Shown piece after piece: positions 45,089 to 55,132 of a stretch of DNA of 64,000 bases. The translations under genes were made by a program, and so were the position numbers. Below the pieces are notes generated by a model that saw only the letters and a program-made list of their open reading frames with translations, did no database searches and was not told where the DNA came from. Origin of the DNA: Akkermansia massiliensis (GTDB lineage Bacteria; Verrucomicrobiota; Verrucomicrobiia; Verrucomicrobiales; Akkermansiaceae); assembly GCF_018847375.1 (NCBI RefSeq), contig NZ_CP072036.1, forward strand, positions 62,001-126,000, written 5' to 3'. How positions within the stretch are numbered: position 1 is the first letter of the stretch; each line of letters starts with the position of its first letter.

Positions 45089-45493
45089 GATCGGGTATGA
45101 TGGGTTTAATGGCCGGAGGTTGGAACCGGCCTTCACTTTTTCAAGCGCGCTCTGACACCTGTTTTGTGTATCAAATGCATTTCCCATACTCCGGAGAACT
45201 CCTCCCTGCCCGTCCCCGCCTGCCGTTCATGCATTCCGGACCGGTTAGTATTTTTCCTGTTTTTCCCTGTTCTTTTTCTTCAGGAAACGCACCCCTCTGA
45301 CCGGCTCCCGTTTTTCCCGTCACCGCGGGATAAGCGGAGGGGTTCCGCTTCTCCGTTCCGTCCTCTCCCGGCCTTCAATTTGTGTTCTTTAAGCTTTTCT
45401 TCACGGCTCAATAATGATAAAGGTGCGGGAGCAACCGTGTGATCCTTGATCGTTCACTTGCTGGCTATTTCAATTCATATTCCATTATTCGAC
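45089..45493 (+). other. Intergenic region between the barrel protein and kbl
   Basis: About 405 bases between divergent genes. A hairpin GGCCGG/CCGGCC (45111-45131) lies in the 5' region of the barrel gene. A second, AAGCGGA/TCCGCTT, is near 45332-45350. No gene or known riboswitch fold was recognised. Confidence 0.45.
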
Positions 45494-46693
45494 ATGTATA
45501 CCCCCGAATTCAAAAACATCCTCACTTCCACCCTGGACGGACTGCGTGCGGAAGGTCTGTACAAGGAAGAACGCTTCATCGCCTCCCAGCAATATTCCCA
45601 GGTGACGCTAAAGGACGGACGCTCCGTCATCAACATGTGCGCCAACAATTACCTGGGCCTGGCCAATAATCCGGAAGTGATGGAGGCCGCCAAGAAAGCC
45701 ATTGACGAATGGGGCTTCGGCATGGCTTCCGTGCGGTTCATCTGCGGCACGCAGACCCTGCACCGCCAGCTTGAGGAACGCCTTTCCCAGTTCCTCGGCA
45801 CGGAAGACACGATTCTGTTCCCCTCCTGCTTTGACGCCAACGGCGGCCTGTTTGAAGGCCTCCTGACCGCGGACGACGCCATTATTTCCGATTCCCTGAA
45901 CCACGCCTCCATCATTGACGGCGTGCGCCTCTGCAAGGCCAAGCGCTTCCGCTACGCCAACAACGACATGGCGGACCTGGAAGCCAAGCTCCAGGAAGCG
46001 GATGCCGCCGGAGCCCGCGTGAAGCTGATTTCCACGGACGGCGTGTTTTCCATGGACGGCATCATCGCCCAGCTGGACAAGATTCACGAGCTGGCCGCCA
46101 GGTACAACGCCATCGTCCATTTTGACGACTGCCACGCCACGGGTTTCCTGGGCAAGCGGGGCCGCGGCACGCACGAATACCGCGGCCTGTTCGGCAACAT
46201 AGACATCACTACCGGCACCCTGGGCAAGGCCCTGGGGGGCGCCTCCGGCGGCTATGTTTCCGGCCCGAAGGAAGTGGTGGACGTCCTGCGCCAGAAGGCG
46301 CGCCCTTACCTGTTCTCCAACAGCGTGGCCCCCGCCATCGTGGCCGCCTCCATCAAGGTGCTGGACCTGCTGGAACAGTCCACGGAAGCGCGCGACCGCG
46401 TGGAAGCGAATACCAAGTATTTCCGCGACGCCATGACGGCCGCGGGTTTCACCATCGGCGGCAAGGACCACCCCATTTCCCCGGTGATGCTGGGGGACGC
46501 CGTGCTGTCCCAGAATTTCTCCGCCCAGCTTCTGGACGAAGGCGTGTACGCCGTCGGCTTCTTCTACCCCGTCGTTCCCAAGGGGCAGGCCCGCATCCGC
46601 ACGCAGATTTCCGCCGCCCACACCCGCGAACAGCTGGACAAGGCGATTGAAGCCTTCTGCAAGGTGGGCAAGAACCTGGGAGTTATTTCCTGA
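45494..46693 (+). CDS. kbl: Glycine C-acetyltransferase (2-amino-3-ketobutyrate CoA ligase)
   Basis: A 399-residue PLP enzyme of the alpha-oxoamine synthase family that cleaves 2-amino-3-ketobutyrate into glycine and acetyl-CoA during threonine breakdown. Seen: [74 protein letters not shown] and the PLP lysine K245 in [27 protein letters not shown] is diagnostic of Kbl over related KAPA or ALA synthases. Start ATG 45494 matches the family N-terminus. Its usual partner tdh is not adjacent; a kinase gene follows after 14 bases. Confidence 0.94.
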   Translation: MYTPEFKNILTSTLDGLRAEGLYKEERFIASQQYSQVTLKDGRSVINMCANNYLGLANNPEVMEAAKKAIDEWGFGMASVRFICGTQTLHRQLEERLSQFLGTEDTILFPSCFDANGGLFEGLLTADDAIISDSLNHASIIDGVRLCKAKRFRYANNDMADLEAKLQEADAAGARVKLISTDGVFSMDGIIAQLDKIHELAARYNAIVHFDDCHATGFLGKRGRGTHEYRGLFGNIDITTGTLGKALGGASGGYVSGPKEVVDVLRQKARPYLFSNSVAPAIVAASIKVLDLLEQSTEARDRVEANTKYFRDAMTAAGFTIGGKDHPISPVMLGDAVLSQNFSAQLLDEGVYAVGFFYPVVPKGQARIRTQISAAHTREQLDKAIEAFCKVGKNLGVIS

Positions 46694-46707
46694 TTCCTGC
46701 ACCCTCC

Positions 46708-49347
46708 ATGACTTCGGACGCATCACCCATGCCCGGCGGCAATCTGCCGACGCTGCCCGTCAAACGGGTGGTGCGTCCCACTCCTTCCATTCCGGACCAC
46801 GAAGTCGTGCGCCAGATAGGCAGCGGCGCATACGGGGAGGTCTGGCTGGCCAGGTCCCTGACCGGGGCGTGGCGCGCCGTGAAAATCGTCTGGCGTGAGG
46901 ATTTTGAGGATGAGCGCACGTTCAACCGTGAGTTTGAAGGCATCCTGCAGTATGAACCCATCGCCCGCAACCATCCGGGGCTGGTCCACATCCTGCACGT
47001 GGGGAGGCACGACCAGGATTCCCCGTTTTACTATTACGTCATGGAGCTGGGCGACGACGCCCGCACCGGGGTCCACATCACGCCGGACGAGTATATTCCC
47101 CGCACGCTCCAGACGGACAAGAAGTTTTCCGGCAACAAGCCGCTGCCCCTGGATTACTGCCTGGAGGTAGGCAGCCAGCTGGCCCACGCCCTGCTGTACC
47201 TGCACAGCAAGAACCTGACGCACCGGGACATCAAGCCGGCCAACGTCATCTTCGTCAACGGACGGCCCAAGCTGGCGGACATCGGCCTGGTGGCCCATCT
47301 GGACCAGCGCAGCTTTGTAGGCACGGAGGGGTTCATCCCCCCGGACGGCCCCGGCACCCGGCGGGCGGACGTTTACGCGCTGGCCAAGGTTTTATATGAA
47401 ATCAGCACGGGAAAGGACCGCATGGATTTTCCCGCGCTTCCGGATGATCTGCCGGAAGGCACCGTGCGCAAGAAGTGGCAGGCGTTCAACACCATCATCT
47501 GCCAGGCGGCGGAACCCCGCGTGGAGGAGTGCGCCATTGATTCCGCGGAAGAGCTGGCGGAGAAAATAGACGTTCTGCGGGGGTATGAAGTGCCTACCCG
47601 CTTCCGCCTCCAGAAGAAAAAGAAGCGCCGCAAGCTCAGGCGCACCCTCCAGCTGCTGGCCGCCGCCGTCGCGGGAGCCCTGACCGCCTACTGGGGGGCC
47701 CTGTGGCTCAACAATAGCCAGCATCCCGCGGAGGAACCTGCCGCGGACGTGCGCCCGGAAACCCACTCCTCCGCACCGGAGGAGGAGTCCCGGACCGGGT
47801 ACGTGCTGGTGACCAGCTCCCCGGCGGGAGCGTCCGTTTATGATGCGGACGGCAATTACCTGGATGAAACGCCCTACGGCCCCATTGAACTGCCCTCCGG
47901 TTCCTCCGTGGCCTATACCATCAAGAAATCGGGCTTCGCGGACAAGGAGGAGGCGGGAACCGTCAAGGGCGGCTCCACGCTGGCCCTGGGCGGCGTGCTG
48001 AAGGAATACCATCCCCCCACGGACAGCCAGCCGTGGAAGGATACGGAGGGAGTCACCTACATTCCCGCGGAAACGCGCCATGTGGCGCAAGGCCCTCTCA
48101 CCGCCGCCCTGTTCAACAAGTTCCTGAAGGAGGACCACCAGAAGGGAAACTACCAGATGAAGAGGGAGCAGGCGGAACCGGGCCATCCGGAAAAGGACGT
48201 GGCCCTGCTCACGCAGGACGGCATCACGGCCTACCTGGCGTGGCTGAACAAGAAATGCGAACGGGAGGGACTGCTGGGCAAGGAGTTTTCCATCAATGCG
48301 GACCCGCTGCCGCAGACGTCCGGCAGCGCGGACGGCCACAGCGCCTACGTCCTGAACGTCACGCGCGTGTTCCAGGTCCCCATCACCGTCACCACCAATC
48401 CGCCGGGCGCCAGCGTCTTTTTCAACAACAGGCTGATCGGCCGCACGCCCATTGAGGAATACGTCAACCAGGTGCCCTACGTGATTGAAATCAAACTGCC
48501 GGGGCACGCCACCATGCGGCGCCGGGGGCTGGACCCGCAGGATTTATACCTTTCCCTCCAGCTGGAGCCGGACAAGTCCGTCGTCTTCGGCTCGCCCTGG
48601 ACCAACAGCCTGGGCATGGACCTGGCGCCCGTGGGAGGAAACGCGCTGGTCATGTCCCATGAGGTGCGCGTGAAGGACTTCCAGCAGTTCCTGAAAGCCA
48701 CGGGCAGGAAGGCTCCGGCCCGGCCCGGCTTCCCCCAGGGGGAAAACCACCCGGTGGTAAACGTCAGCAGGCAGGACGCGCGCGCCTTTGCCAAATGGCT
48801 CACCAACAAGGAGCGGGCCCAGGGCCTGATCGACCAGCACGACTCCTACCGCCTGCCCAAAGACGAGGAATGGAGCTCCTGGGTGCGCCTGACGGATGAA
48901 AAGGGATCCTCCCCCTATGAAAAGACGCTGCCCCATGAAAACTCCCGGGAGGTGTTCCCGTGGGGGTTCTCCTGGCCGCCGCCGGACAGAACAGGCAATT
49001 TTGCGGACCAGTCCGCCCTGATTTACCTTCCTTCCTCCCGCGTCATCGTGGGGTATGAGGACGGGCAGCCGTACACGGCCCCCGTGAAGACCTTCCCGCC
49101 CAACCATCTAGGCCTGTACGACCTGGAGGGGAACGTCATGGAATGGGTGGACGATTCCTACGGAGGGCCGGAGTCCCTCCCCATCCGCAATTACGGAGTG
49201 GCCCGCGGAGGCAGCTACCTCTCCTTCCGCCCCAAGCAGCTCACCACCTCCATCCGCACCCCCCTGCCGGAAAACACGCGGGATGACGCGCTGGGCTTCC
49301 GCCTCATCCTGTCTTCCGACCGCCCCGCCGTTCCCACGGCACCCTGA
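46708..49347 (+). CDS. Ser/Thr kinase fused to PEGA domains and an FGE-sulfatase domain
   Basis: An 879-residue membrane protein. Residues ~33-300 form a Hanks-type kinase: glycine loop IGSGAYGEVWLA, Lys59 in RAVKIVW, catalytic HRDIKPANVIF, and ADIGLV in place of ADFG. A membrane segment at about 313-334 (LQLLAAAVAGALTAYWG) separates it from extracytoplasmic PEGA repeats (VTSSPAGASVYDADG, ~364-430; VTTNPPGASVFFNNRLIG, ~556-605) and a C-terminal FGE-sulfatase/SUMF1-like domain (~624-879, LGLYDLEGNVMEWVDDSYGG, GVARGGSYLSF, GFRLIL). The last domain probably binds rather than forms formylglycine, as catalytic cysteines are not obvious. It follows kbl by 14 bases and precedes parA. Confidence 0.9.
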   Translation: MTSDASPMPGGNLPTLPVKRVVRPTPSIPDHEVVRQIGSGAYGEVWLARSLTGAWRAVKIVWREDFEDERTFNREFEGILQYEPIARNHPGLVHILHVGRHDQDSPFYYYVMELGDDARTGVHITPDEYIPRTLQTDKKFSGNKPLPLDYCLEVGSQLAHALLYLHSKNLTHRDIKPANVIFVNGRPKLADIGLVAHLDQRSFVGTEGFIPPDGPGTRRADVYALAKVLYEISTGKDRMDFPALPDDLPEGTVRKKWQAFNTIICQAAEPRVEECAIDSAEELAEKIDVLRGYEVPTRFRLQKKKKRRKLRRTLQLLAAAVAGALTAYWGALWLNNSQHPAEEPAADVRPETHSSAPEEESRTGYVLVTSSPAGASVYDADGNYLDETPYGPIELPSGSSVAYTIKKSGFADKEEAGTVKGGSTLALGGVLKEYHPPTDSQPWKDTEGVTYIPAETRHVAQGPLTAALFNKFLKEDHQKGNYQMKREQAEPGHPEKDVALLTQDGITAYLAWLNKKCEREGLLGKEFSINADPLPQTSGSADGHSAYVLNVTRVFQVPITVTTNPPGASVFFNNRLIGRTPIEEYVNQVPYVIEIKLPGHATMRRRGLDPQDLYLSLQLEPDKSVVFGSPWTNSLGMDLAPVGGNALVMSHEVRVKDFQQFLKATGRKAPARPGFPQGENHPVVNVSRQDARAFAKWLTNKERAQGLIDQHDSYRLPKDEEWSSWVRLTDEKGSSPYEKTLPHENSREVFPWGFSWPPPDRTGNFADQSALIYLPSSRVIVGYEDGQPYTAPVKTFPPNHLGLYDLEGNVMEWVDDSYGGPESLPIRNYGVARGGSYLSFRPKQLTTSIRTPLPENTRDDALGFRLILSSDRPAVPTAP

Positions 49348-49521
49348 CGCCGGGGCACACCGCCCCCGCAGCAGCAGATTTCCCCTGCTCCTCCGTTCCA
49401 CGCAACAAGCCGTTCCCTAAAGGGAAAGGTCCGCTGCAGCCCGCAGGCCGCCCCGCCTCTCCGGGAAAATGGTTGAAAGGGCCTCCCGTTATGCTACCTT
49501 TTCCCCGCACCCTTTTCCCGA

Positions 49522-50292
49522 ATGAAAATCATCGCCATCGCCAACCAGAAGGGGGGAGTGGGAAAAACCACCACGGCCATCAACCTGGCCGCCGCCCTGG
49601 CCCAGCTGAAGAAGAAAATCCTTGTCATTGACCTGGATCCGCAGGCCAATGCCACCAGCGGCATGGGCATTGACGGAAAAGACATGCCCAGCCTGTACCC
49701 GGCCCTGCTCGGCCAGCTTGCGGCGGAAGAGTGCATCCTGCCTTCCGGCAGAAAACGGCTGGACATCATTCCCTCCACCATGGACCTGGCCGGCGTGGAA
49801 ATAGAACTGGCCCGCTCCGGCAACCACCTGACCCGGCTCCGGGAAACGCTCGCTCCCCTGCGGGAGTCGGATGCCTATGATTACTGCATCATGGATACGC
49901 CTCCTTCCCTGGGAGTCCTGATGACCTCCGCCCTGGCCGCCTGCGACGAAGTGCTGACTCCCCTGCAATGCGAATGGTTCGGGCTGGAAGGATTGGCCAA
50001 AATCCTGCACGTGACGGCGCAGATCTGCGCCAGCGGAGCCAATCCCCGCATCAGGCATGAAGGGGTGCTGATGACCATGTACGACGGCCGCACCAACCTT
50101 TCCCGCCAGGTCATTGACCAGGTGGAACAGCACCTGCCCCAGATGCTGTACAAGACGGTCATTCCCCGCTCCATCCGGCTCGGGGAAGCGCCCAGCTTCG
50201 GCCACACCATCTTTGAACACGATCCTTCCGGAACGGCGGCGGAAGCCTACCTGAAAGCCGCACGGGAATTCATCAGACGCCACAAATCCTGA
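49522..50292 (+). CDS. parA: ParA/Soj-family partition ATPase
   Basis: A 256-residue deviant-Walker ATPase. [23 protein letters not shown] carries the deviant Walker [17 protein letters not shown] is Walker A', and [19 protein letters not shown] is Walker B. This is the chromosome-type Soj/ParA without an N-terminal DNA-binding domain. No parB is visible next to it; the neighbours are two Ser/Thr kinases, so it may act in chromosome segregation or in positioning another complex. An own promoter in the 174-base upstream spacer is likely. Confidence 0.9.
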   Translation: MKIIAIANQKGGVGKTTTAINLAAALAQLKKKILVIDLDPQANATSGMGIDGKDMPSLYPALLGQLAAEECILPSGRKRLDIIPSTMDLAGVEIELARSGNHLTRLRETLAPLRESDAYDYCIMDTPPSLGVLMTSALAACDEVLTPLQCEWFGLEGLAKILHVTAQICASGANPRIRHEGVLMTMYDGRTNLSRQVIDQVEQHLPQMLYKTVIPRSIRLGEAPSFGHTIFEHDPSGTAAEAYLKAAREFIRRHKS

Positions 50293-50536
50293 AAACGCGA
50301 AGGAACGGCTTTCACGGGAATAGAATTCATAGCCATGGCGGACAGGAAGGACAAGGCAGAAAGAATCCCCCGCCTTCATCTCTCCCTTTAGGTTTATTCC
50401 TTTCATTCCTCTTGCGCCGTTTTAGATACTACGCACAGGCGGCAGTCCTGATACGGAGGAAAACAGGCATTCACCTTGACTTGCCGCACCCGGCATATGA
50501 GAATGCCCGCAGCTTCCGTTTCAGGAACTTTCCCTC

Positions 50537-53284
50537 ATGCCAGCAGAAGAAGGCCAGCCAGACGACCAGCCCCGGACGACAGGGCAAGTCCCGCCTCCCG
50601 CTCCAACGACAGGCCTGGAACAGATTCTGCCCGGACGCCCCCCTCTCCCCCACGCGGAAGAAAAAGGCGCCTTTTTCGTTTACCAGAGGGAGCTGGCCCC
50701 CGGCACGCGCCTGGAACAGTATGAAATCATCCGCGTCCTGGGCAGCGGGGGCTTCGGCATCACCTACCTGGCGAAGGACCTGTTCCTGAACCGCAACGTG
50801 GTCATCAAGGAAAACTTTCCCTCCAGCTGCTCCTACCGGGACCCGCTGACCGGGCATATCCGGCCCAACAACGAGCACGACCTGGAAAACTACACCTGGG
50901 CCCTGAAGAGTTTCCTGAGCGAGGCCCAGACGCTGGCGGAGCTCAACCATCCCGGCATCGTCAGAATCCTGTCCGTTTTTGAAGCCAACGGCACCGCCTA
51001 CTTCGCCATGGAGAACATCACCGGGCTTTCCCTGGACTACCTGGGGGAGAAACTCCACAGCACCGGGCACCGCTACACGGAGGACGAACTCAAGGGCCTG
51101 CTGACCCGCCTGCTGCGGATTCTGGACTACCTCCATTCCAGGCACATCTACCACCGTGACATCAAGCCCGGCAACATCCTGCTGACGGAGGAAGGCACGC
51201 CCGTGCTGATCGACTTCGGCGCGGCGCGCCATGCCCTGAAGCTGCATGCCGCCACCGTCCTGACCACCCAGGGGTATTCCTCCCCGGAACAGGCGCTGGG
51301 GAAAACGAACATCGGCCCCTGGAGCGACCTTTATTCCGTAGGCGCCACCTTTTACGCCCTCCTCACGGGCCACCCGCCGGAACGGGCGGAAGTGCGCCTG
51401 ACGGAAGACGGCATGCCGCCGCTGCACAGCGACCCCGTGCTCACCCGCTATTACTCGCGGCAGTTCCTGCTTTCGCTGGACAAGGCGCTGGCTCCCCAGA
51501 CCAGCTGCCGCTACCAGACGGCCCGTGAATGGATTCACGACATTTGCGCCATTTCCGGGGAAGAATCCTCCGCCACCATCCAGGTATCCCCGGCGGACAT
51601 CCGCCACATTCATCCGGAAGGAATGCCGCATCCCTGCGCGGAGAAGAATTCCGGGAACAAAAAGGCCACCGCCGGGACGGGCGGACTTCATTCCTCCTCC
51701 CGCAGGCTGTCCGCGCGCACCCTCCGCCGCAACCGCCACATGATGTTCCTGATGGTGGGGAGCGTCTGCACCCTGCTGCTGGGCGCAGCGGCGTTCTACC
51801 TGATGGACTACCTGAAAAAGGCCCCCATGGGCACCACCATCAATACCATCAAGGAGGCCATCCAGCAGCCGGCCGCCAACGGGAAGGAATTGGCCCCTCC
51901 GCCCCGGGACCTGGCATCCATCCGCATCCCGGAGCTCAGAATGACGGAAGACGCGGCGCTGGAACCGCGGACGCTGAAGGAATTCCAGCTGCGCCTGGAC
52001 GATACGATTCTGACCCGTTCCGGCATCCCCTCCATCCTGCCGGAAAAGCTGCGCATCTCCTGCATCTACCTCCAGATTATCCCTCCGGCCACCGGAGGGG
52101 AGGAACTGCACCTCACCATCCGGGACTCCAACGGAGCCCTGGTGGACCGTTCCGTCAACTCCGTCCCCTCCTTCACGGTGCCGGGGCAATCCACCTCCAC
52201 CTTCTTCTTCCCGGCCCTGCCGGAGCTCTCCACGGACCGCGCCTACACATACGCCTTTGAAACCGCCGCCCACAAGGCCGTCCCCATGCAAATGGCGTGC
52301 TTCAAAAGCGAAACGGAACGCACGGAGGAGGCCTTCCCTAAAATCCGCTTCATCATCGCCCCCGCGGCGCCGGAACCGGCCCTGATGCATGACCCTGCCT
52401 ACAAGGGGCTCGTGGCGGCAGTCACCACGCCTTCCCCGGGGCACGGGAACGTTCTCGGCCTGGCGAACGCCACGCCGGACATGCTGGCGGCTCTGGAACA
52501 ACTGTCCAAAGCCGGCTACCCGGTGGCCCAGCAGGTATTGGGGAAACTCCTCATGTCTCCTGACTGCCCCGGCGGCCCCAGGCCGGAAGAAGGGGTGGAA
52601 TGGCTCTACCGTTCCGCCACCGGAGGATGCTATGAGGCCATGAAGGAGCTGGGCATCCTGCTCATGGACATCCCCTCCTATTTTCCCCGCCTGCCACAGC
52701 AGCCCCCTCTGGCCTCCCGGGATTACGCCCAGGCGGCGCGGTTCCTGAGAATGGCGGTCCAGTACCGGGACCAGGAAGCCCTGTACCTGCTCTCCCTCAT
52801 GTACTCCCAGGGCTGGGGCGTGCCCGCTTCCCCGGAGCTTTCCGGCCTGATGATGGAACGTCTCAACGGATCCGCCTACCTGACGGACAGCCTGAACCCG
52901 GAGGCGCCCATTGCGGCGTACTGGCTTCCCCTGCCGCTTGCCAGGAGGGAATCCACCATCCTGCGCTTCACCGTTCCGGGACCGTTCGCCCCATCCCAGC
53001 TCAAGGGCGTCACGCTGCATAACACGGGCATGAAGGACGCCTTCTCCATCAGCAAAATCAACATTCTCCAGCACGGACGCCTCATTCTGGACATCATCTC
53101 CCCCCAGGAAGTGCTGCCCGGCAAAAGCTCCGCCCCCATCGGCATCTCCATCCCGGAAGGCCTGCTGGCGGATACGTCCCTGCCCCTGGAGGTGGAAATC
53201 CTGCTGACGCCCGGAAACAGCAGCGGCGTGGTGGAAATGCCGCCTCCGGCGGAAAAGAAACGTTCCAGAAACGGAACCGATTAA
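50537..53284 (+). CDS. Membrane Ser/Thr kinase with C-terminal Sel1-like repeats
   Basis: A 915-residue protein. After a Pro-rich N-terminus of about 60 residues comes a Hanks-type kinase: VLGSGGFGITYLAKD, VVIKENFP (lysine near residue 92), YHRDIKPGNILL, LIDFGAARHA and TQGYSSPEQALG. A single membrane segment lies at about 399-420 (FLMVGSVCTLLLGAAAFYLM). The outer part has an unknown beta-rich region and then Sel1/TPR-like repeats (PVAQQVLGKLL, EEGVEWLYRSATGGCYEAMK, AARFLRMAVQYRDQEALYLL) to about residue 774. Its FGITYLAKD-type kinase class is common in Verrucomicrobia and Planctomycetes. Start 50537 is preferred; nearby alternatives are not excluded. Confidence 0.88.
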   Translation: MPAEEGQPDDQPRTTGQVPPPAPTTGLEQILPGRPPLPHAEEKGAFFVYQRELAPGTRLEQYEIIRVLGSGGFGITYLAKDLFLNRNVVIKENFPSSCSYRDPLTGHIRPNNEHDLENYTWALKSFLSEAQTLAELNHPGIVRILSVFEANGTAYFAMENITGLSLDYLGEKLHSTGHRYTEDELKGLLTRLLRILDYLHSRHIYHRDIKPGNILLTEEGTPVLIDFGAARHALKLHAATVLTTQGYSSPEQALGKTNIGPWSDLYSVGATFYALLTGHPPERAEVRLTEDGMPPLHSDPVLTRYYSRQFLLSLDKALAPQTSCRYQTAREWIHDICAISGEESSATIQVSPADIRHIHPEGMPHPCAEKNSGNKKATAGTGGLHSSSRRLSARTLRRNRHMMFLMVGSVCTLLLGAAAFYLMDYLKKAPMGTTINTIKEAIQQPAANGKELAPPPRDLASIRIPELRMTEDAALEPRTLKEFQLRLDDTILTRSGIPSILPEKLRISCIYLQIIPPATGGEELHLTIRDSNGALVDRSVNSVPSFTVPGQSTSTFFFPALPELSTDRAYTYAFETAAHKAVPMQMACFKSETERTEEAFPKIRFIIAPAAPEPALMHDPAYKGLVAAVTTPSPGHGNVLGLANATPDMLAALEQLSKAGYPVAQQVLGKLLMSPDCPGGPRPEEGVEWLYRSATGGCYEAMKELGILLMDIPSYFPRLPQQPPLASRDYAQAARFLRMAVQYRDQEALYLLSLMYSQGWGVPASPELSGLMMERLNGSAYLTDSLNPEAPIAAYWLPLPLARRESTILRFTVPGPFAPSQLKGVTLHNTGMKDAFSISKINILQHGRLILDIISPQEVLPGKSSAPIGISIPEGLLADTSLPLEVEILLTPGNSSGVVEMPPPAEKKRSRNGTD

Positions 53285-53369
53285 GATTCAGCATCTTTTC
53301 ATAAGAAGCAGAAGCCGGGGACCCGTAAAACAGCCTTGATTCCCGTCACGGGAATGCTACAAAAGGAAC

Positions 53370-53948
53370 ATGACTTCCCTTACTTTCCTGCGCCGCACGC
53401 TCCCCTTTCTGGCCGCCTTCCTGATGGCCTCCTGCGGTGACCCCACCGTCTCCTACTGGAAAAAGGCGGCGGACATCAATACGGAATACTCGGAAAAAAG
53501 CGATGCGCTGGTGCAGCGCCTCCTGAAGCTGAAAAAGAATCCCACCCTTCCCGGCCTGGCGGAAAGCAGCAGGGACGCGGCGGACCTGCTGCGGGAGCGG
53601 GACGAAGAACTGGCGGACCTGAGCACGAAAGACGTGGACCCCGCCGTGGCGGCCTATGTGGAAGAAGACCGCAAGCTCTTTGCCAGAGGGCGGGAACTGG
53701 CGGAACGCTACCAGCAATACTTTGAAAAATACCTCAAGGGAGGTCCGGAATTCACGCCGGACCCGTCCCGGGCCGTTTCCCACATAGGCCGCGGGCGGCA
53801 GGAAATACGCAAAATCCTGGCTGAAGCCCGGAAACTGGAAGAACGGGCGGAAGCCCTGAGGAAAGAAAAATCAGCCGCGTTTGAGGAGGAGCTTCCTCCG
53901 CTGCACTTCCGTCTTCCGGAAATGAAGCAGCTGCTGTCCAACCGTTAA
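53370..53948 (+). CDS. Putative helical lipoprotein
   Basis: A 192-residue protein with export signal MTSLTFLRRTLPFLAAFLMASC and a good lipobox (MASC). The mature part is almost entirely charged and helical, with coiled-coil-like stretches (EARKLEERAEALRKEKSAAF; RDAADLLRERDEELADL). I do not recognise the family. It follows the second kinase by 85 bases and might be a periplasmic partner, but this is only position. Confidence 0.65.
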   Translation: MTSLTFLRRTLPFLAAFLMASCGDPTVSYWKKAADINTEYSEKSDALVQRLLKLKKNPTLPGLAESSRDAADLLRERDEELADLSTKDVDPAVAAYVEEDRKLFARGRELAERYQQYFEKYLKGGPEFTPDPSRAVSHIGRGRQEIRKILAEARKLEERAEALRKEKSAAFEEELPPLHFRLPEMKQLLSNR

Positions 53949-54033
53949 AAACCGCCATAAACCATCTTTCCGGCTCCGGCTTTGCACGGGAGGCGCCTCC
54001 GTATCCCTCCCCCTTTTCGTTCATCAGCCATCC

Positions 54034-54906
54034 ATGAAGCTTCTTCCGGCCCTTTTCCTCCTGCTCATTCCCTCCCTTTCAAGGGGGGAGCGGCATGAAA
54101 CATTCTGCAGAAAGGCCATCAAGCTTCAACTAACCAGCTTCTTTCCGAAATACCGTTATTTCCTATTCACCGGCAGTTACACTTCCCCCCGCGCCGTACT
54201 CTCTGCAGCTGCCAGTCCAACAGGACTGAGCATCAGAAGCGGAAATGGAATTTCTTTGAAAGACACGTCCATCAGCATTTCCCATCATTCCTATGAACAG
54301 GAAACAGGCAAAGGCATATTCTCCCTGGGCCTTCTGGTTAAGGACCGCCCCTTCCCCCAAGACGGAAGAATCCAGATCAAGGGAAAGGTGCCGGTGAAAT
54401 GCGCGCGGCTGGCCACTCTGCCAGAAACGGAAATCGATCTCCGTCCGAACGCCGCGTATTCCATCCCTCTCTGCATCTCCTCCTTTCTTGAGGAAGGGAC
54501 GGACGTAGCCAATCTGGAAAAATGCCCGCATCTGGACATAAGGGTGAATCCGTATACGGAAACCAACACATGGAGCATCGGGCTCATTTATCCTGTGAGC
54601 TTCCCCTATGCCGGCATGGTATTCCTTGACCGGGAGGGACACAGGATCCCCGTGAAAACAGAAATGGCGCGATGCCGTTCGGGGCCGATCGAATTCCACC
54701 CGTTCACCTGCACTTTCCCGGAAAAATATGATCGCGTCCGCCTTGTCATTCACTATGCGGAAAAGCAGGAAACCAGGAACTTGCCCATCAACGCCGCCGT
54801 CTCCCGGGAAGACGCCTTGAAAGCAATGCCGCCCCATCCGGAAGGTGGCCGGATTCCCGGACAGCCTTCCGCAGAAACAGCGCATCTTTTCCAAAAACGA
54901 GATTGA
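54034..54906 (+). CDS. Secreted protein of unknown function
   Basis: A 290-residue protein with signal peptide MKLLPALFLLLIPSLSRG. The mature part seems beta-rich (GIFSLGLLVKDRPFPQDGRI, WSIGLIYPVSFPYAGMVF) with no motif that I recognise. The DNA is less GC-rich than the gene before. The stop codon (TGA, 54904-54906) lies inside the -35 box of the tRNA-Cys promoter. No operon partner. Confidence 0.6.
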   Translation: MKLLPALFLLLIPSLSRGERHETFCRKAIKLQLTSFFPKYRYFLFTGSYTSPRAVLSAAASPTGLSIRSGNGISLKDTSISISHHSYEQETGKGIFSLGLLVKDRPFPQDGRIQIKGKVPVKCARLATLPETEIDLRPNAAYSIPLCISSFLEEGTDVANLEKCPHLDIRVNPYTETNTWSIGLIYPVSFPYAGMVFLDREGHRIPVKTEMARCRSGPIEFHPFTCTFPEKYDRVRLVIHYAEKQETRNLPINAAVSREDALKAMPPHPEGGRIPGQPSAETAHLFQKRD

Positions 54907-54931
54907 CACCCGCGGTTCTTTCCCCTAGTAT
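54903..54931 (+). promoter_or_regulatory. Strong promoter of tRNA-Cys
   Basis: Perfect TTGACA (54903-54908), 17-base spacer and TAGTAT (54926-54931), 17 bases before the tRNA. The -35 box overlaps the last codons of the upstream gene. Confidence 0.75.
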
Positions 54932-54948
54932 CCGCGCACAACATCAGC

Positions 54949-55023
54949 GGCGGGGTAGCCAAGTGGTAAGGCGACGGTCTGCAAAATCGTTATTCGCGGG
55001 TTCGATTCCCGCTCCCGCCTCCA
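54949..55023 (+). tRNA. tRNA-Cys (GCA)
   Basis: Acceptor GGCGGGG pairs with TCCCGCC, D arm TAGCCAAGTGGTAAGGC, anticodon loop CTGCAAA gives GCA, T arm GCGGG TTCGATT CCCGC, discriminator T and encoded CCA. It forms the left border of the phage-like island. Confidence 0.96.
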
Positions 55024-55132
55024 TGTTTACTTTCAAACGTTTACGCCTTTAGCGTAGCAAGAAACGTAGTAAACCTCTTGTTTTTAGCTCCACATTCAGA
55101 GCAAGTCTTGTCCCGGGAAGGGGGGGTACGGT

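Noticed and set aside
50471..53074. An 867-codon open frame opposite the second kinase
   Set aside because: Antisense shadow of a gene with clear kinase motifs; no independent evidence.
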